From the NCBI RefSeq assembly GCF_040807025.1, contig NW_027182594.1:182690-246689 (forward strand): DNA of 64,000 bases. The letters are read 5' to 3'. The DNA is from Struthio camelus (lineage: Eukaryota; Chordata; Aves; Struthioniformes; Struthionidae). Positions 54,527-64,000 of this stretch are shown piece after piece. The position numbers and the translations under genes are program-made. Numbering within the stretch: the stretch's first letter is position 1; each line of letters begins with the position of its first letter. The notes beneath the pieces were generated by a model. It saw only the letters and a list, made by a program, of their open reading frames with translations. It was not told the origin of the DNA and searched no databases.

Positions 54527-54649
54527 GGCCGACGCTGGCGCCCGCTGCCCTGGCGATTGCAGAAGTCGCCAGAAGAGGAAGAGGAGCGGCCGGGCTGGGC
54601 CTGGGGCCCCCCGAAACCGCTGCCCTACAACCGCTCCATCCGGGGTGGG

Positions 54650-55085
54650 GGAGAGCAGCCTAAAACCGCCTTCCCTTAACTCTGCCCTTTCCCTGGGGGT
54701 CCCCCGAAACCGCCTTCCCTTAACTCTGCCCTTCCTCAGGGGACCCAAAACTGCCGCCTCTTGATTCTGCCCTTCCTTGGGGGGGGCCCTGAAACCACCA
54801 TCCCTTAACTCTGCCTTGTCCCTGGGGAGCCCTGAAACTACCACCCCTTAACTCTGCCCTTCCCTGGGTGGGGGACCTAAAACCACCACCCCTTAACTGC
54901 CCTTCCCTGGGGGGGCCCAAAACTGCTACCGCTTTACTCTGCTCCATCCCTGGGGGGGCCCTGAAACCACCTCCGCTTAACTCTGCCCTTCCTCGGGGGT
55001 CCCCAAAACCACCACACCTTAACTCTGCCCCATCCCTGGGGGGGCCTTGAAACGGCCTCCCCTTAACGCTGCCCCTTCCCCCGCC
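54650..55085. repeat. ~40-bp degenerate array (CCTTAACTCTGCCCTTCCCT) upstream of LENG8
   Basis: About ten units of 38-46 bp: CCCTTAACTCTGCCCTTCCC, TGGGGGGGCCCTGAAACCAC. It lies between the divergent Ig-domain gene and LENG8. No exon is seen. Confidence 0.9.
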
Positions 55086-55229
55086 CACGGCTCCCCCCCC
55101 CGCCCGGGGACCCAGGCGTTCGGGGCGGGGGGGGCTCTGCCCCCCCCCCGTTTTAGTGCGGTTGCGCTTTGGGAGGGGATTGACCTTTCCCGGCCACCGT
55201 TCTCCCCCCCGTCCCCCGGTCACACCCTG

Positions 55230-55771
55230 AGGCTTTTCTCGCTCCCATTGGCCGCCGCTTGTCTAAAGTCCCGCCCACAACGCCCTCCCCGTCTATTGGC
55301 TCGGCGCCCTCTCCCCGCCCCCTCTGCCCTGTGGCCTCGCCCCCCCCTCGCCCATTCCCGCCTTCTCATTGGTCCGCCCGCGGGCCTCCCCCCTCCGCCC
55401 CGCCCGCGGCGGCACTGCGCCTGCGCCCGTGACGTCACCGGAAGCCGCCGCGGCCGCGGCCGGAAGTGGAGGCGGAGGCGAAGGAGGAAGTGTCGGACCG
55501 AGCGGCGCCGCCATCTTGGGAGCCGCCGAGGCGGCCGGGACCGAGCCGGGGCGGGAGGCGGCGGCGGCGGCGGGACCAGGAGGCCCCCGAGGCGCGGGGG
55601 GAGCGGCAGCAGCGGGGCTCGGCGGGAGCCCGGCCGGCCCCGGCCCCGGGGCTGGTGGCGGCGGCGGCGGCGGCCCCCGGCGGTCGCTACCGTCGGGGCG
55701 GAGCCGCCGTCGCCCCTCGGCCCGGCGGGGGAGGCCTGAATCGCCGCGCTCTCCCCGCCGCCGGGCTCGCC
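55230..55771 (+). promoter_or_regulatory. LENG8: LENG8 promoter and 5' UTR (CCAAT, NRF1, CRE, ETS, YY1 motifs)
   Basis: Unique CpG-rich sequence. Three inverted CCAAT boxes (ATTGG near 55247, 55296 and 55371), an NRF1-like CTGCGCCTGCGCCC (about 55415-55428), a full CRE TGACGTCA at 55430-55437, ETS CCGGAAGT at 55460-55467 and a YY1 site GCCGCCATCTTG at 55507-55518. This is a textbook housekeeping promoter layout. The ATG is at 55772. Confidence 0.75.
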
Positions 55772-58700
55772 ATGGCCACTAACATCGGCGACCAGCGAGC
55801 CCCGGAGTGGTGAGCGGGGGGGGGGATCCGGTGGGGGATCGGGGGGGATCTGGTGGGAGAGGGACCTGGTTGGGGGGGAGAACCGATTGGGGGGGACCTG
55901 GTGGGGTTGGGGGGGATCCGGTGGGGGATCGGGGGGATCTGGTGGGAGAGGGACCTGGTTGGGGGGGGAACCGATTGGGGGGGACCTGGTGGGGTGGGGG
56001 GGATCCGGTGGGGGATCGGGGGGGATCTGGTGGGAGAGGGACCTGGTTGGGGGGGGGAACCGATTGGGGGGGACCTGGTGGGGTGGGGGGGATCCGGTGG
56101 GGGATCGGGGGGATCTGGTGGGAGAGGGACCTGGTTGGGGGGGGAACCGATTGGGGGGGACCTGGTGGGGTGGGGGGGATCCGGTGGGGGGGATCCGGTG
56201 GGGGATCGGGGGGGATCTGGTGGGAGAGGGACCTGGTTGGGGGGGGACCGATTGGGGGGACCTGGTGGGGTGGGGGGGATCCGGTGGGGGGGATCTGGTG
56301 GGGGATCGGAGGGATCTGGTGGGAGAGGAATCTGGTTGGGGGGCGGAACCGATTGGGGGGACCTGGTGGGGTGGGGGGGATCCGGTGGGGGGGGGATCCG
56401 GTGGGGGATCGGGGGGGATCTGGTGGGAGAGGGACCTGGTTGGGGGGGGACCGATTGGGGGGACCTGGTGGGGTGGGGGGGATCCGGTGGGGGGGGGGGA
56501 TCCGGTGGGGGATCGGGGGGGATCTGGTGGGGGGGGGATCCGGTGGGGGATCGGGGGGATCTGGTGGGAGAGGAATCTGGTTGGGGGGGGAACCGATTGG
56601 GGGGGACCTGGTGGGGTGGGGGGGGATCCGGTGGGGGATCGGGAGGGATCCGGTGGGGGATCGGGGGGATCTGGTGGGGGGGGGATCCGGTGGGGGATCG
56701 GGGGGATCTGGTGGGAGAGGAATCTGGTTGGGGGGGAACCGATTGGGGGGACCTGGTGGGGTGGGGGGGATCCATTGGGGGGGATCTGGTGGGGTTGGGG
56801 GGGACCCAGTGGCGTGTGGGGGATCCGTTGGAGGGAGGATCTGTTGGGGTGGGGGGGATCTGGTGGAGGGGGGAGTTGGGGGAGATCTGGTGGGAGAGGG
56901 ACCTGGTTGGGGGGGGGGAATCGATTGGGGGGCACCAGGTGGGGTGGGGGGGATCCGGTGGGGTTGGGGGTGGACCTGGTTGGGGGGGGACGACACCGTG
57001 AGGGGGGCGGGTGGTCGTCGCTGCCCTCCCCCCCCCGTAGCCTCCTCATTGGAGGGGGGGAAGGTGTCACCCGGGGGGGGGGGGTCGTGGAGGGACGAAA
57101 AGGGGCCGGAGGCAGCCTGGGGCGGGGGCGCAGCTCGTCTGGCCCCCCCCGGCCCCCGGGATCCGCCGCGTTTCGAGCCTCTTCCTCCTCCTCTTCCTCC
57201 CCAGGGCGCCGCAGTACAGCCTGGGCGGCGGCGGCGGCGGCGCCCGCGAGAACGGCATGGAGGCCCCGGCGCACGAGAACCCCGAGTGGGAGAAGGCCCG
57301 GCAGGCCCTGGCCAGCATCAGCAAGGGCGGCGCCGCCTCGGCCGGCGCCAAGAGCTCCGGCAACGGCGCCCCGGTGAGCCCCCCCCCCCGGCGCGGGGCC
57401 GGCCGGCGCGGCGGGACCCCCCTGCCCTGCCCCCGGCCGGGCCCTGAGCCCCCTCCTCGCCCCGCAGTACTCGGCGCAGCCGGGCGACCCCGGCGCCCTG
57501 CAGCAGCAGCAGTATTACCAGTGGTACCAGCCCTACGGCTACACCTACCCCTACAACTACTACTACCCCATGGTGAGTGCGGGGCGGGGGGGCCGGGCGG
57601 CCGGGAGCGTCCCCCCCCCCCCCGGCCCTGGGGCCCTTGTGTCCCCCCCGGCCCCGGCGCGAGCCTCTCCCAGTGCCCCCGTGTCCCCCCCCGGCCCCGG
57701 GGCCCTCATGTTCCCCCCGGCCCCGGTGCGAGCCTCTCCCAGTGCCACCGTGTCCCCCCCCAGGGCCCTCGTGTCCCCCCCAGCCCCGGCGCGAGCCTTT
57801 CCCAGTGCCCCCGTGTCCCCCCCCCGGGCCCTCGTGTCCCCCCCAGCCCCGGCGCGAGCCTCTCCCAGTGCCCCTGTGTCCCCCCCCGGCCCCGGGGCCC
57901 TCGCGTTCCCCCCCCCCCCCCCCCCCCCGCCGCGGCCCCAGGGCCCTCGTGTTCTCCCCCCCGGCCCCGGGGCCCTCGCGTCCCCCCCCGTTCCCGCAGC
58001 CCTCGCGTCCCCCGTTCCTGCTGCCGGCGTTTCCCAGCCCCGATCAGTTCCCCAGCTGCAAGAAATAGGCCGAAAGAACCAAAATGAGGGATTTTAACCC
58101 CAAACGCCCCGGGAGTGCATCTTCTGGCCCCTGTCTGTGCTGGGGGGGGTTCCCCAGCTGGGGTTAAGCCCGTGAGGAACAGGCCTGGAGACCCAAAACG
58201 AGGGTTTTTAGCCCCAAATGCCCGAGGGGAGGCCGTCAGGCTCCCGACGGGCCCCGGTGGGGGGGGCGGGGGGAGCTTGGCAGCCCCCGGCCCGACCACC
58301 CACCGCCGCCGCCGCCTCCGCAGAACGTCTACTCGGGCTACAACTCGCCGGGCCAGTACGGCGTGGCCGGCGGCTACTCGTCCTCGGCGCCCCAGCAGCC
58401 GCCGGCGCCCGGGCAGCAGAGCAGCATGAGCCAGGTGAGGGGCCGGGGGCGGCCTGCGGGGGGCGTCCTCCGCCCCGGACGCCTGGGCCCCCCTGCCCGA
58501 ACACGGGTCTCTTTCCCTCGTCCCCCCGCAGCAGCCGCCGGTGCCCGGCCTGGACGAAGCCCTGCCCTACCCCAGCCCCCAGCCCCAGCTGCCCCCCGCC
58601 GCCCCGCCGCAGCCCCCACCGCCCCACGGCGGCCACCCCCTGGGCGCCGGGGCCCAGGCGCCGGGGGCCTCCGCCGCCGCCGGCCCGCTGCCGCCGCCGC

Positions 58701-61700
58701 CGCCTGCCGGGGCCGCCGCCGGGGCCGCCTACGCCCCCCACGCCTACGCCGAGGGGCCCGGCCCCAAGCCCAAGAAGGGGCAGCAGCTCTGGAACCGCAT
58801 GAAACGTAAGAGCCCGGCTCCGCGTCGCTGCCGGGGGGCGGGAGCGGCCTCGGAGAGGGGCCGCGAGCGGGGCAGGGGGCGAAAGCGGCTGCGGGGCTCC
58901 CGACGGGTCCGCGGCGCCGGCGAAACCCTCCTCGCGGCCGCGCTCTCACCCTCCTCCCGCTCTCCGCTGCCCGCAGAAGCCCCCGGCGCCGGCGGCCTCA
59001 AGTTCAACATCCAGAAACGGCCCTTCGTGCTGACGAACCAGAACTTCGGCGGCGCGGAGCCGCACGGCGGCTTCGGCTCGCAGCCCAGCTCCGAGAAGCA
59101 CCACGGTCACGGGTGAGCGGGGCCGCTGCGGCCCCGAGCCCTCCTCCTCCTCCTCCTCCTCCTGCTGTCCCGCCCCCGGGGCTGCGCGCTGACGCCGGCG
59201 CCCCGCAGGTCGGCGGGGAAGCCCGAGGACTGGCCGCAGGACATGAAGGAGTACGTGCAGCGCTGCTTCACCGCCTGCGAGTCGGAGGAGGACAAGGACC
59301 GCACGGAGAAGCTGCTCAAGGAGGTTTTGCAGGCGCGGCTGCAGGACGGCACGGCCTACACCATCGACTGGAGCCGGGAGCCGCTGCCGGGGTGAGGCCG
59401 CGGTGGGGTGCGAAAAGCGCTTTTTTCCCCCCCCTCTTCTGCGCCCTTAACGCGGCTCTTGCGCAGGCTGGGCCGGGACAGCGTCGCCGAGAGCCCCAAG
59501 AAGAAGCGCTGGGAGGTGGCGTCGCTGCACGCGCCGCGGCCGGCGGCGGCCCCCGGCCTGGCGCAGCCCCAGGCCCAGCGCGGGGGCGGCGGCGCGGGGG
59601 CGGCGCTGGGCCCCCAGCCCCAGCGCGGCGGCGGAGCGGCCGGGGCGGGCGCCGGCCGGGCCCGCGGCAACGGCTTCCCCACCAAGTTCGGCAACCGCAA
59701 CGTCTTCATGAAGGAGAACAGCTCGTCCTCCAGCGCCGGCTCCCGCTCCCGCTCCCGCTCCTCCTCCCGCTCGCCCGGCCGCCACTTCCGGCGCAGGTAG
59801 GGGGCTGCCCCACGTCCCGCCCCGGAGCGCGGACGTTCCCGGGGCGCCGCCGGCCTCCGGGTCGGCCCCGGCGGAGCGAGGGTCCCGTCTCCCTCACCCG
59901 CCTCCGTTTCCCCGGCAGCGATTCCCACTCGGATTCGGACAGCTCCTTCTCCGGCGGCGAAGCCCGCCTGGGCGGCCGCCGGGCGGCCCAGAAGAACCGG
60001 GGGGGCCGCGGGGGCCACGTGGAGCGCGGCCGCATGCGGATGCAGCGGGGGAAAAGGTACCGGGGCCGCGTGAGCCGGGCGGGATCGACCCTACCCCGCT
60101 CCCAGCGCTGGGGAGACCCTGCCTGGAGACTGGGACCAGTTCGGGGCTCCCCAGTACGGGACGGACGCTGGGGGCAGCCGCCGGGGTGGGAGCGGGGCTT
60201 CCCCGACCCGAAACGCTCCGATCCGTCCGGCTTGGCGGGGGACGCCGGGGCCCTCGGGGACGCCTGGGTCCGCCGACGCGTCCTCCCCCCCGGGCCAGGC
60301 ACGACCAGGGCCCCTCGAAGCGCAACCGCAAGCGCACCGCCATGGACTACGAGGACCCCGAGAAGGAGTTCAAGAAGCAGCGGCGGGCGGCCCGCTTCCA
60401 GCACGGCCACTCCAAGAAGCTGCGGCCGGAGCCCCTGGTGCTGCCCATCGGCGGCAGCGACGCCGCCGGCTCCGACGGCCTCGACTGGAACGAGCTCAAG
60501 ATCCTGGGCACCTGCCAGGACGTCACCAAGCACTACCTGCGCCTCACCTGCGCCCCCGACCCCTCCACCGTGCGCCCTGTCCCGGTGAGCCCCCGACCCG
60601 GCCCGGCCCGGCCCGGCGCGGCGCTCGGTCTGACGCCCGCTCTGCCCCCAGGTGCTGCGGAAGTCGCTGAACATGGTCAAGTCGCACTGGAAGGAGAAGC
60701 AGGATTACGCCTTCGCCTGCGAGCAGATGAAATCCATCCGGCAGGACCTCACGGTGAGCGCCGGGGGGCGGCCAACGGCCTCGGCGCGGGGGCATCGCCC
60801 TCCTCGGGGTCCCGCTCCCCGCGGCGGGCGGACGTCGGCCGAGCGGACGCGGGGCAGGAGACGGGCGGCGGCTCCCGCGGTTCCCCAAACTCCGGCCGCT
60901 TTTTTGGCCCCCTTTTCCCGGCGCACGGTCGCTCGCCCGCTGCGGGACCCCCCTGGGCAGCCCGGAAGCTCCGGCCCCGCAGCCGGGGGAGCCCTGGGCG
61001 TCGGCGCTCACCGCCGGCTCTGCCTCGCGTCCCGCCGCAGGTGCAGGGCGTCCGCACGGAGTTCACGGTGGAGGTGTACGAGACGCACGCCCGCATCGCG
61101 CTGGAGAAGGTGGGTCTGGGGCGGACGACGCGGCTGCCGGGCCGGGGGGCGGCCAGGATGCCTGGGTCCCTGACGGGCCGCCCCGCTCCGCCCCGCAGGG
61201 GGACCACGAGGAGTTCAACCAGTGCCAGACGCAGCTCAAGTCTCTCTACGCCGAGAACCTGCCGGGCAACGTGGGCGAGTTCACGGCCTACCGCATCCTC
61301 TACTACATGTTCACCAAGAACTCGGGTGGTGAGTGGCCACCGAGCGGGGGGACACAGGGGCTGCCGTCCCCTTGACGGGCCGGGACCATAAAGACACGGC
61401 GTTGAGGGGCCAGAGCGGCCGTGGCCAAGGCAGGCAGGAGAACGCCAGGCGCCCTCTGGAGGTGCGGAGGAAGCGCCCCAGTGTCCTCCTTGGCGCAAGG
61501 GACTGTCCCCGTGCGTCACCCTTTAAACGAGGGGCTTTGGTTGTCCCCAAGCGTCACCCTTGGCCTGAGGGGCTTCGGTGGCCACCCAGACACGTCACCC
61601 TTTAAACAAGGGGCTTCAGTGGCTGTCCCCGAGTGTCACCCGTGGCCTCAGGGCCTTTGGCAGCTGTCCGAGAGCGTCACCCTTTGGACAAGGGGCTTTC

Positions 61701-63274
61701 GTGGCCATCCCTGAACATCACCCTTAGCATGAGGGGCTTCAGCAGCCGTTCCCACGTGTCCCCCGTGGCACGAGGGGCTTGGGTGACCGTCCCCATGTGT
61801 CACCCTTAGCATGAGGGGCTTCAGCAGCCGTCCCCATGTGTCCCCTGCGGTGCAGGGGGTTTTGGTGGCCATCCTCACGTGTCACCCTTGGCCTGAGGGG
61901 CATTGGTGGCCATCCCCACGTGTCCCCCATGGCACGAGAGGCTTTGGTGGCCGTCCCTATGTGCCACCCTTGGCCTTAGGGGTTTCGGTGGCCGTCCCCA
62001 CGTGTCTCCTGCGGTGCAGGGGGTTTTGGTGGCCATCCTCACGTGTCACCCTTGGCCTGAGGAGCTTTGGCAGCCGTCCCCCCTGTCCCCCACGGCACGA
62101 GAGGTTTTGCTGGCCCTCCCTATGTGTCACCCTTGGCCTGAGGGGCTTTGGCAGCCGTCCCCCCCTGTCCCCCACGGCACGAGAGGTTTTGGTGGCCGTC
62201 CCTATGTGTCACCCTTGGCCTGAGGAGCTTTGGCAGCCGTCCCCCCCTGTCCCCCACGGCACAAGAGGCTTTGGTGGCCGTCCCTATGTGTCACCCTTGG
62301 CCTGAGGAGCTTTGGCAGCCGTCCCCCCCTGTCCCCCACGGCACGAGAGGCTTTGGTGGCCGTCCCTATGTGTCACCCTTGGCCTGAGGGGCTTCGGTGG
62401 CCGTCCCCACGTGCCTCCCCCTTAGCCCGAGGGGTTTGGCAGCCGTCCCCCCGTGTCCCCTGCGGCGCGAGGGGCCTGGAGGGGGGGGGGGGGCGGCCCC
62501 GGCGGCGCCCCGGGCTGAGCCGTGCCCCCGCCGCCCCGGCAGACATCACCACGGAGCTGGCCTACCTGACCAAGGAGCTGAAGACGGACCCGTGCGTGGC
62601 CCACGCCCTGGCGCTGCGGGCGGCCTGGGCCCTCTCCAACTACCACCGCTTCTTCCGGCTCTACCGCCAGGCGCCCTGCATGTCCGGCTACCTCATCGAC
62701 AAGTTCGCCGAGCGGGAGCGCAAGGCGGCTCTCAAAGCCATGATCAAAACGTATGTGAGGCCGCGAGCGGCGCCCGCGGGCTAAAGCGTCGGCCCCCGCC
62801 GCCCCGGGCCCCGGCCGCGGCGGGCTGGGGGGGCGTCGGGGGCCGTCGCCGGGGGCGCGGGGGAGGCGGGAGGGCGGCCCGGCAGCCCGGAGCCGCGCGG
62901 CGCCGCAGGTAAGTGCCGCGGGCACGGTGGGGGCGGGCGGCGGGAGGCAGCGGGAGCGGGAGCAGCGCGGCCGCCCCGGCTCGGCCCCGCGCCCCGGGGG
63001 CGACGGCGGCGGCGGCCGCTCCGCGCCGGGCGGCGGCTCCGCTTGCTCGTGCCTCTTCCCTTTTCCCCACGTTTTGCGTTGTGTTTTTTTTTATCTGTTT
63101 CTCTCCTCCAGTTTCCGCCCGGGGCTCCCAACCTCCTTCGTCCGGGCAGAGCTGGCCTTTGAGTCCGAGGAGAGCTGTCAGCTTTTCCTGGCCGCTCTCT
63201 CCCTCTCTTACACGGGTCCCGACGCCACCAAGATTGACTGCAAGCAGAGCTTAGCGGTCTTGGCCAACTTCTAA
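55772..63274 (+). CDS. LENG8: LENG8, SAC3/GANP-family nuclear mRNA-processing protein
   Basis: Vertebrate relative of yeast Thp3, in the SAC3/GANP/PCI-type family linked to mRNA processing and export. Fifteen coding exons join in phase to 813 residues (human about 800): 55772-55809, 57205-57373, 57468-57572, 58324-58434, 58532-58805, 58977-59112, 59209-59391, 59467-59796, 59919-60056, 60299-60584, 60652-60753, 61041-61109, 61199-61328, 62543-62750 and 63112-63274. Features include [13 protein letters not shown] at the N-terminus, a Gln/Tyr/Pro-rich region ([20 protein letters not shown]), the conserved [17 protein letters not shown], a basic/RS-like stretch ([20 protein letters not shown]) and the SAC3/GANP-type domain from about residue 530 ([20 protein letters not shown]) to the end (SLAVLANF). 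All introns obey GT-AG. Confidence 0.96.
55815..56960. repeat. GATC-containing G-rich array in LENG8 intron 1
   Basis: About 14 units of 60-110 bp: GGATCCGGTGGGGGATCGGG, GGATCTGGTGGGAGAGGGAC, CTGGTTGGGGGGGAACCGAT. Segments are shuffled in order and copy number between units, indicating repeated unequal exchange. Confidence 0.95.
57590..58000. repeat. C-rich 60-bp array in LENG8 intron 3
   Basis: About eight units: CCCCCCCGGCCCCGGGGCCC, TCGTGTCCCCCCCAGCCCCG, GCGCGAGCCTCTCCCAGTGC. Copy lengths vary by the C runs. The rest of the intron to 58323 is unique, with a 65-bp pair of CCAAAATGAGGGATTTTAACC-like copies at about 58078 and 58194. Confidence 0.88.
61490..62470. repeat. 82-bp array in LENG8 intron 13
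   Basis: About 13 units of 60-82 bp: TATGTGTCACCCTTGGCCTG, AGGGGCTTTGGCAGCCGTCC, CCCACGGCACGAGAGGCTTT, TGGTGGCCGTCC. The most homogeneous part is 62080-62390; the left end is degenerate. Confidence 0.94.
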
Positions 63275-64000
63275 GCACAAACCAGGCCCCCCCCTCCCCG
63301 CCCCATGTCAAACCGCCCCCCAAAACACTGCCCGGGGGGGCAGAACGCAGCCCCCGCCGGCCTCCTCCGCCCCCGCCCCGCGCCAAAACGCAGGACGCCC
63401 CCGCGGAGCCCGGCCGCCCCGGCCGCAGGACCCCCCAGCAGCAGCGTGTTGGGGGGGGGCCGCCCTAACCCTTCTCTTTTGGTCTCTCTCCCGCCAGGAT
63501 CCGGCCCCGGCGGCGCCCGCGGAAGGGGCCGGGGCAAGTCGCCGTCGCCCCGGCCCCGCTTTCGCCGTTCGGGGAAGGGGGGGCGGGGGGGGAGGCGTTC
63601 GGGGGGGGAGCGGTTGGGGTTGGGGGGGGAAGCCGAATCCGCCGCCGCCGCCGCCGCGCCTCCGTTCTCCGAGCGTCCGCGGGGCGGGGGGGGCAGCCGC
63701 CCCCCTCCCCGGCCCCCCCACTAACCCTTGTCTCAGTTTCTCTCTTTCTCCTTCCTGCTGCCGAGGTGGCCCGAGGCCCCGACCGCCGGCCAAGCCCCCG
63801 CCGGACGCCGCGGCCGCCCCGCGCCCCCCGCGGCCCCGCCACGCTGCGAGCTCGGACTGTGCTAGAGCCGCCCGCCGGCCGCGCCGCCCCCGCCACCGCC
63901 TTTATCTCTCTCTTTGTTTTGACGCTCAAATTTTTATTCTTTTGGTTCGTATTTAATTTATTTCCCCCCCCCCCTCCGACCCCCCTCTTCTCCCCCCCCC
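63275..64000 (+). other. LENG8: LENG8 3' UTR, poly(A) signal not found
   Basis: Unique CG-rich sequence after the LENG8 stop. It contains two splice-acceptor-like tracts (ending at 63497 and near 63765) and A/T-rich words near 63895-63966 (ATTTAATTTATTT). No AATAAA is seen on the plus strand before 64000. AATAAA does occur on the minus strand (complement of 63933-63938), so a convergent gene may end here. Confidence 0.4.

Noticed and set aside
63933-63938. Minus-strand AATAAA as the end of a gene inside the window
   Set aside because: No minus-strand exons are seen to its right before 64000. If real, it belongs to a gene outside the window.

Overview
The window looks like a gene-dense, very GC-rich vertebrate microchromosome segment, most likely from a bird. 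The evidence is short multi-exon genes orthologous to a block of human 19q13, canonical GT-AG splicing, AATAAA/ATTAAA poly(A) signals, and a leukocyte-receptor-complex style Ig gene beside LENG8. A crocodilian or turtle cannot be excluded from sequence alone. Nothing here is prokaryotic: there are no operons, CRISPR arrays or tRNA/rRNA genes. Orthology is called from recognised protein sequence, not from a search.

Genes from left to right: (1) a plus-strand poly(A) site at 513-518, the 3' end of an upstream gene convergent with DBP (SPHK2 sits there in human, so this is a synteny inference); (2) DBP, minus, coding exons 1457-1672, 2333-2547 and 3630-3836, with first coding exon not recognised and CACGTG boxes at 5474-5758 and 8139-8156; (3) FIZ1, minus, CDS 10537-12432; (4) ZNF865, plus, CDS 17767-20445, with a long repeat-filled 3' UTR to about 24750; (5) ZNF581, minus, two coding exons within 28080-30213; (6) CCDC106, plus, five coding exons within 32310-40376; (7) U2AF2, plus, twelve coding exons within 42750-50554; (8) a two-Ig-domain receptor-like gene, minus, 51166-54526, with an apparent one-base frameshift; (9) LENG8, plus, fifteen coding exons within 55772-63274. 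FIZ1-ZNF865-ZNF581-CCDC106-U2AF2 keeps the human order, with several intervening human genes absent. DBP and LENG8 are much closer to this block than in human.

The outstanding property is the non-coding DNA. Nearly every intron, UTR and intergenic spacer is its own minisatellite, with a unit of about 10-100 bp private to that interval. Superimposed on this is one shared core, CCCGGACGCCTGGGYCCC (or its complement). It forms arrays with different spacers in at least ten places and also occurs as isolated copies in other introns and UTRs. The protein exons between the arrays are intact and compact. One array (93-bp higher-order unit) lies inside the FIZ1 reading frame and would encode about 250 residues of Ala/Thr/Asn/Ser/Met repeat between zinc fingers 6 and 7.

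Functionally the genes are mainly nuclear: a circadian PAR-bZIP factor (DBP), three C2H2 zinc-finger proteins (FIZ1, ZNF865, ZNF581), a p53-associated coiled-coil protein (CCDC106), the 3' splice-site recognition factor U2AF65 (U2AF2) and a SAC3/GANP-type mRNA-processing protein (LENG8). They are linked by conserved synteny, not by one pathway. Long open frames inside the arrays are by-products of repeat periods divisible by three and are not annotated as genes.
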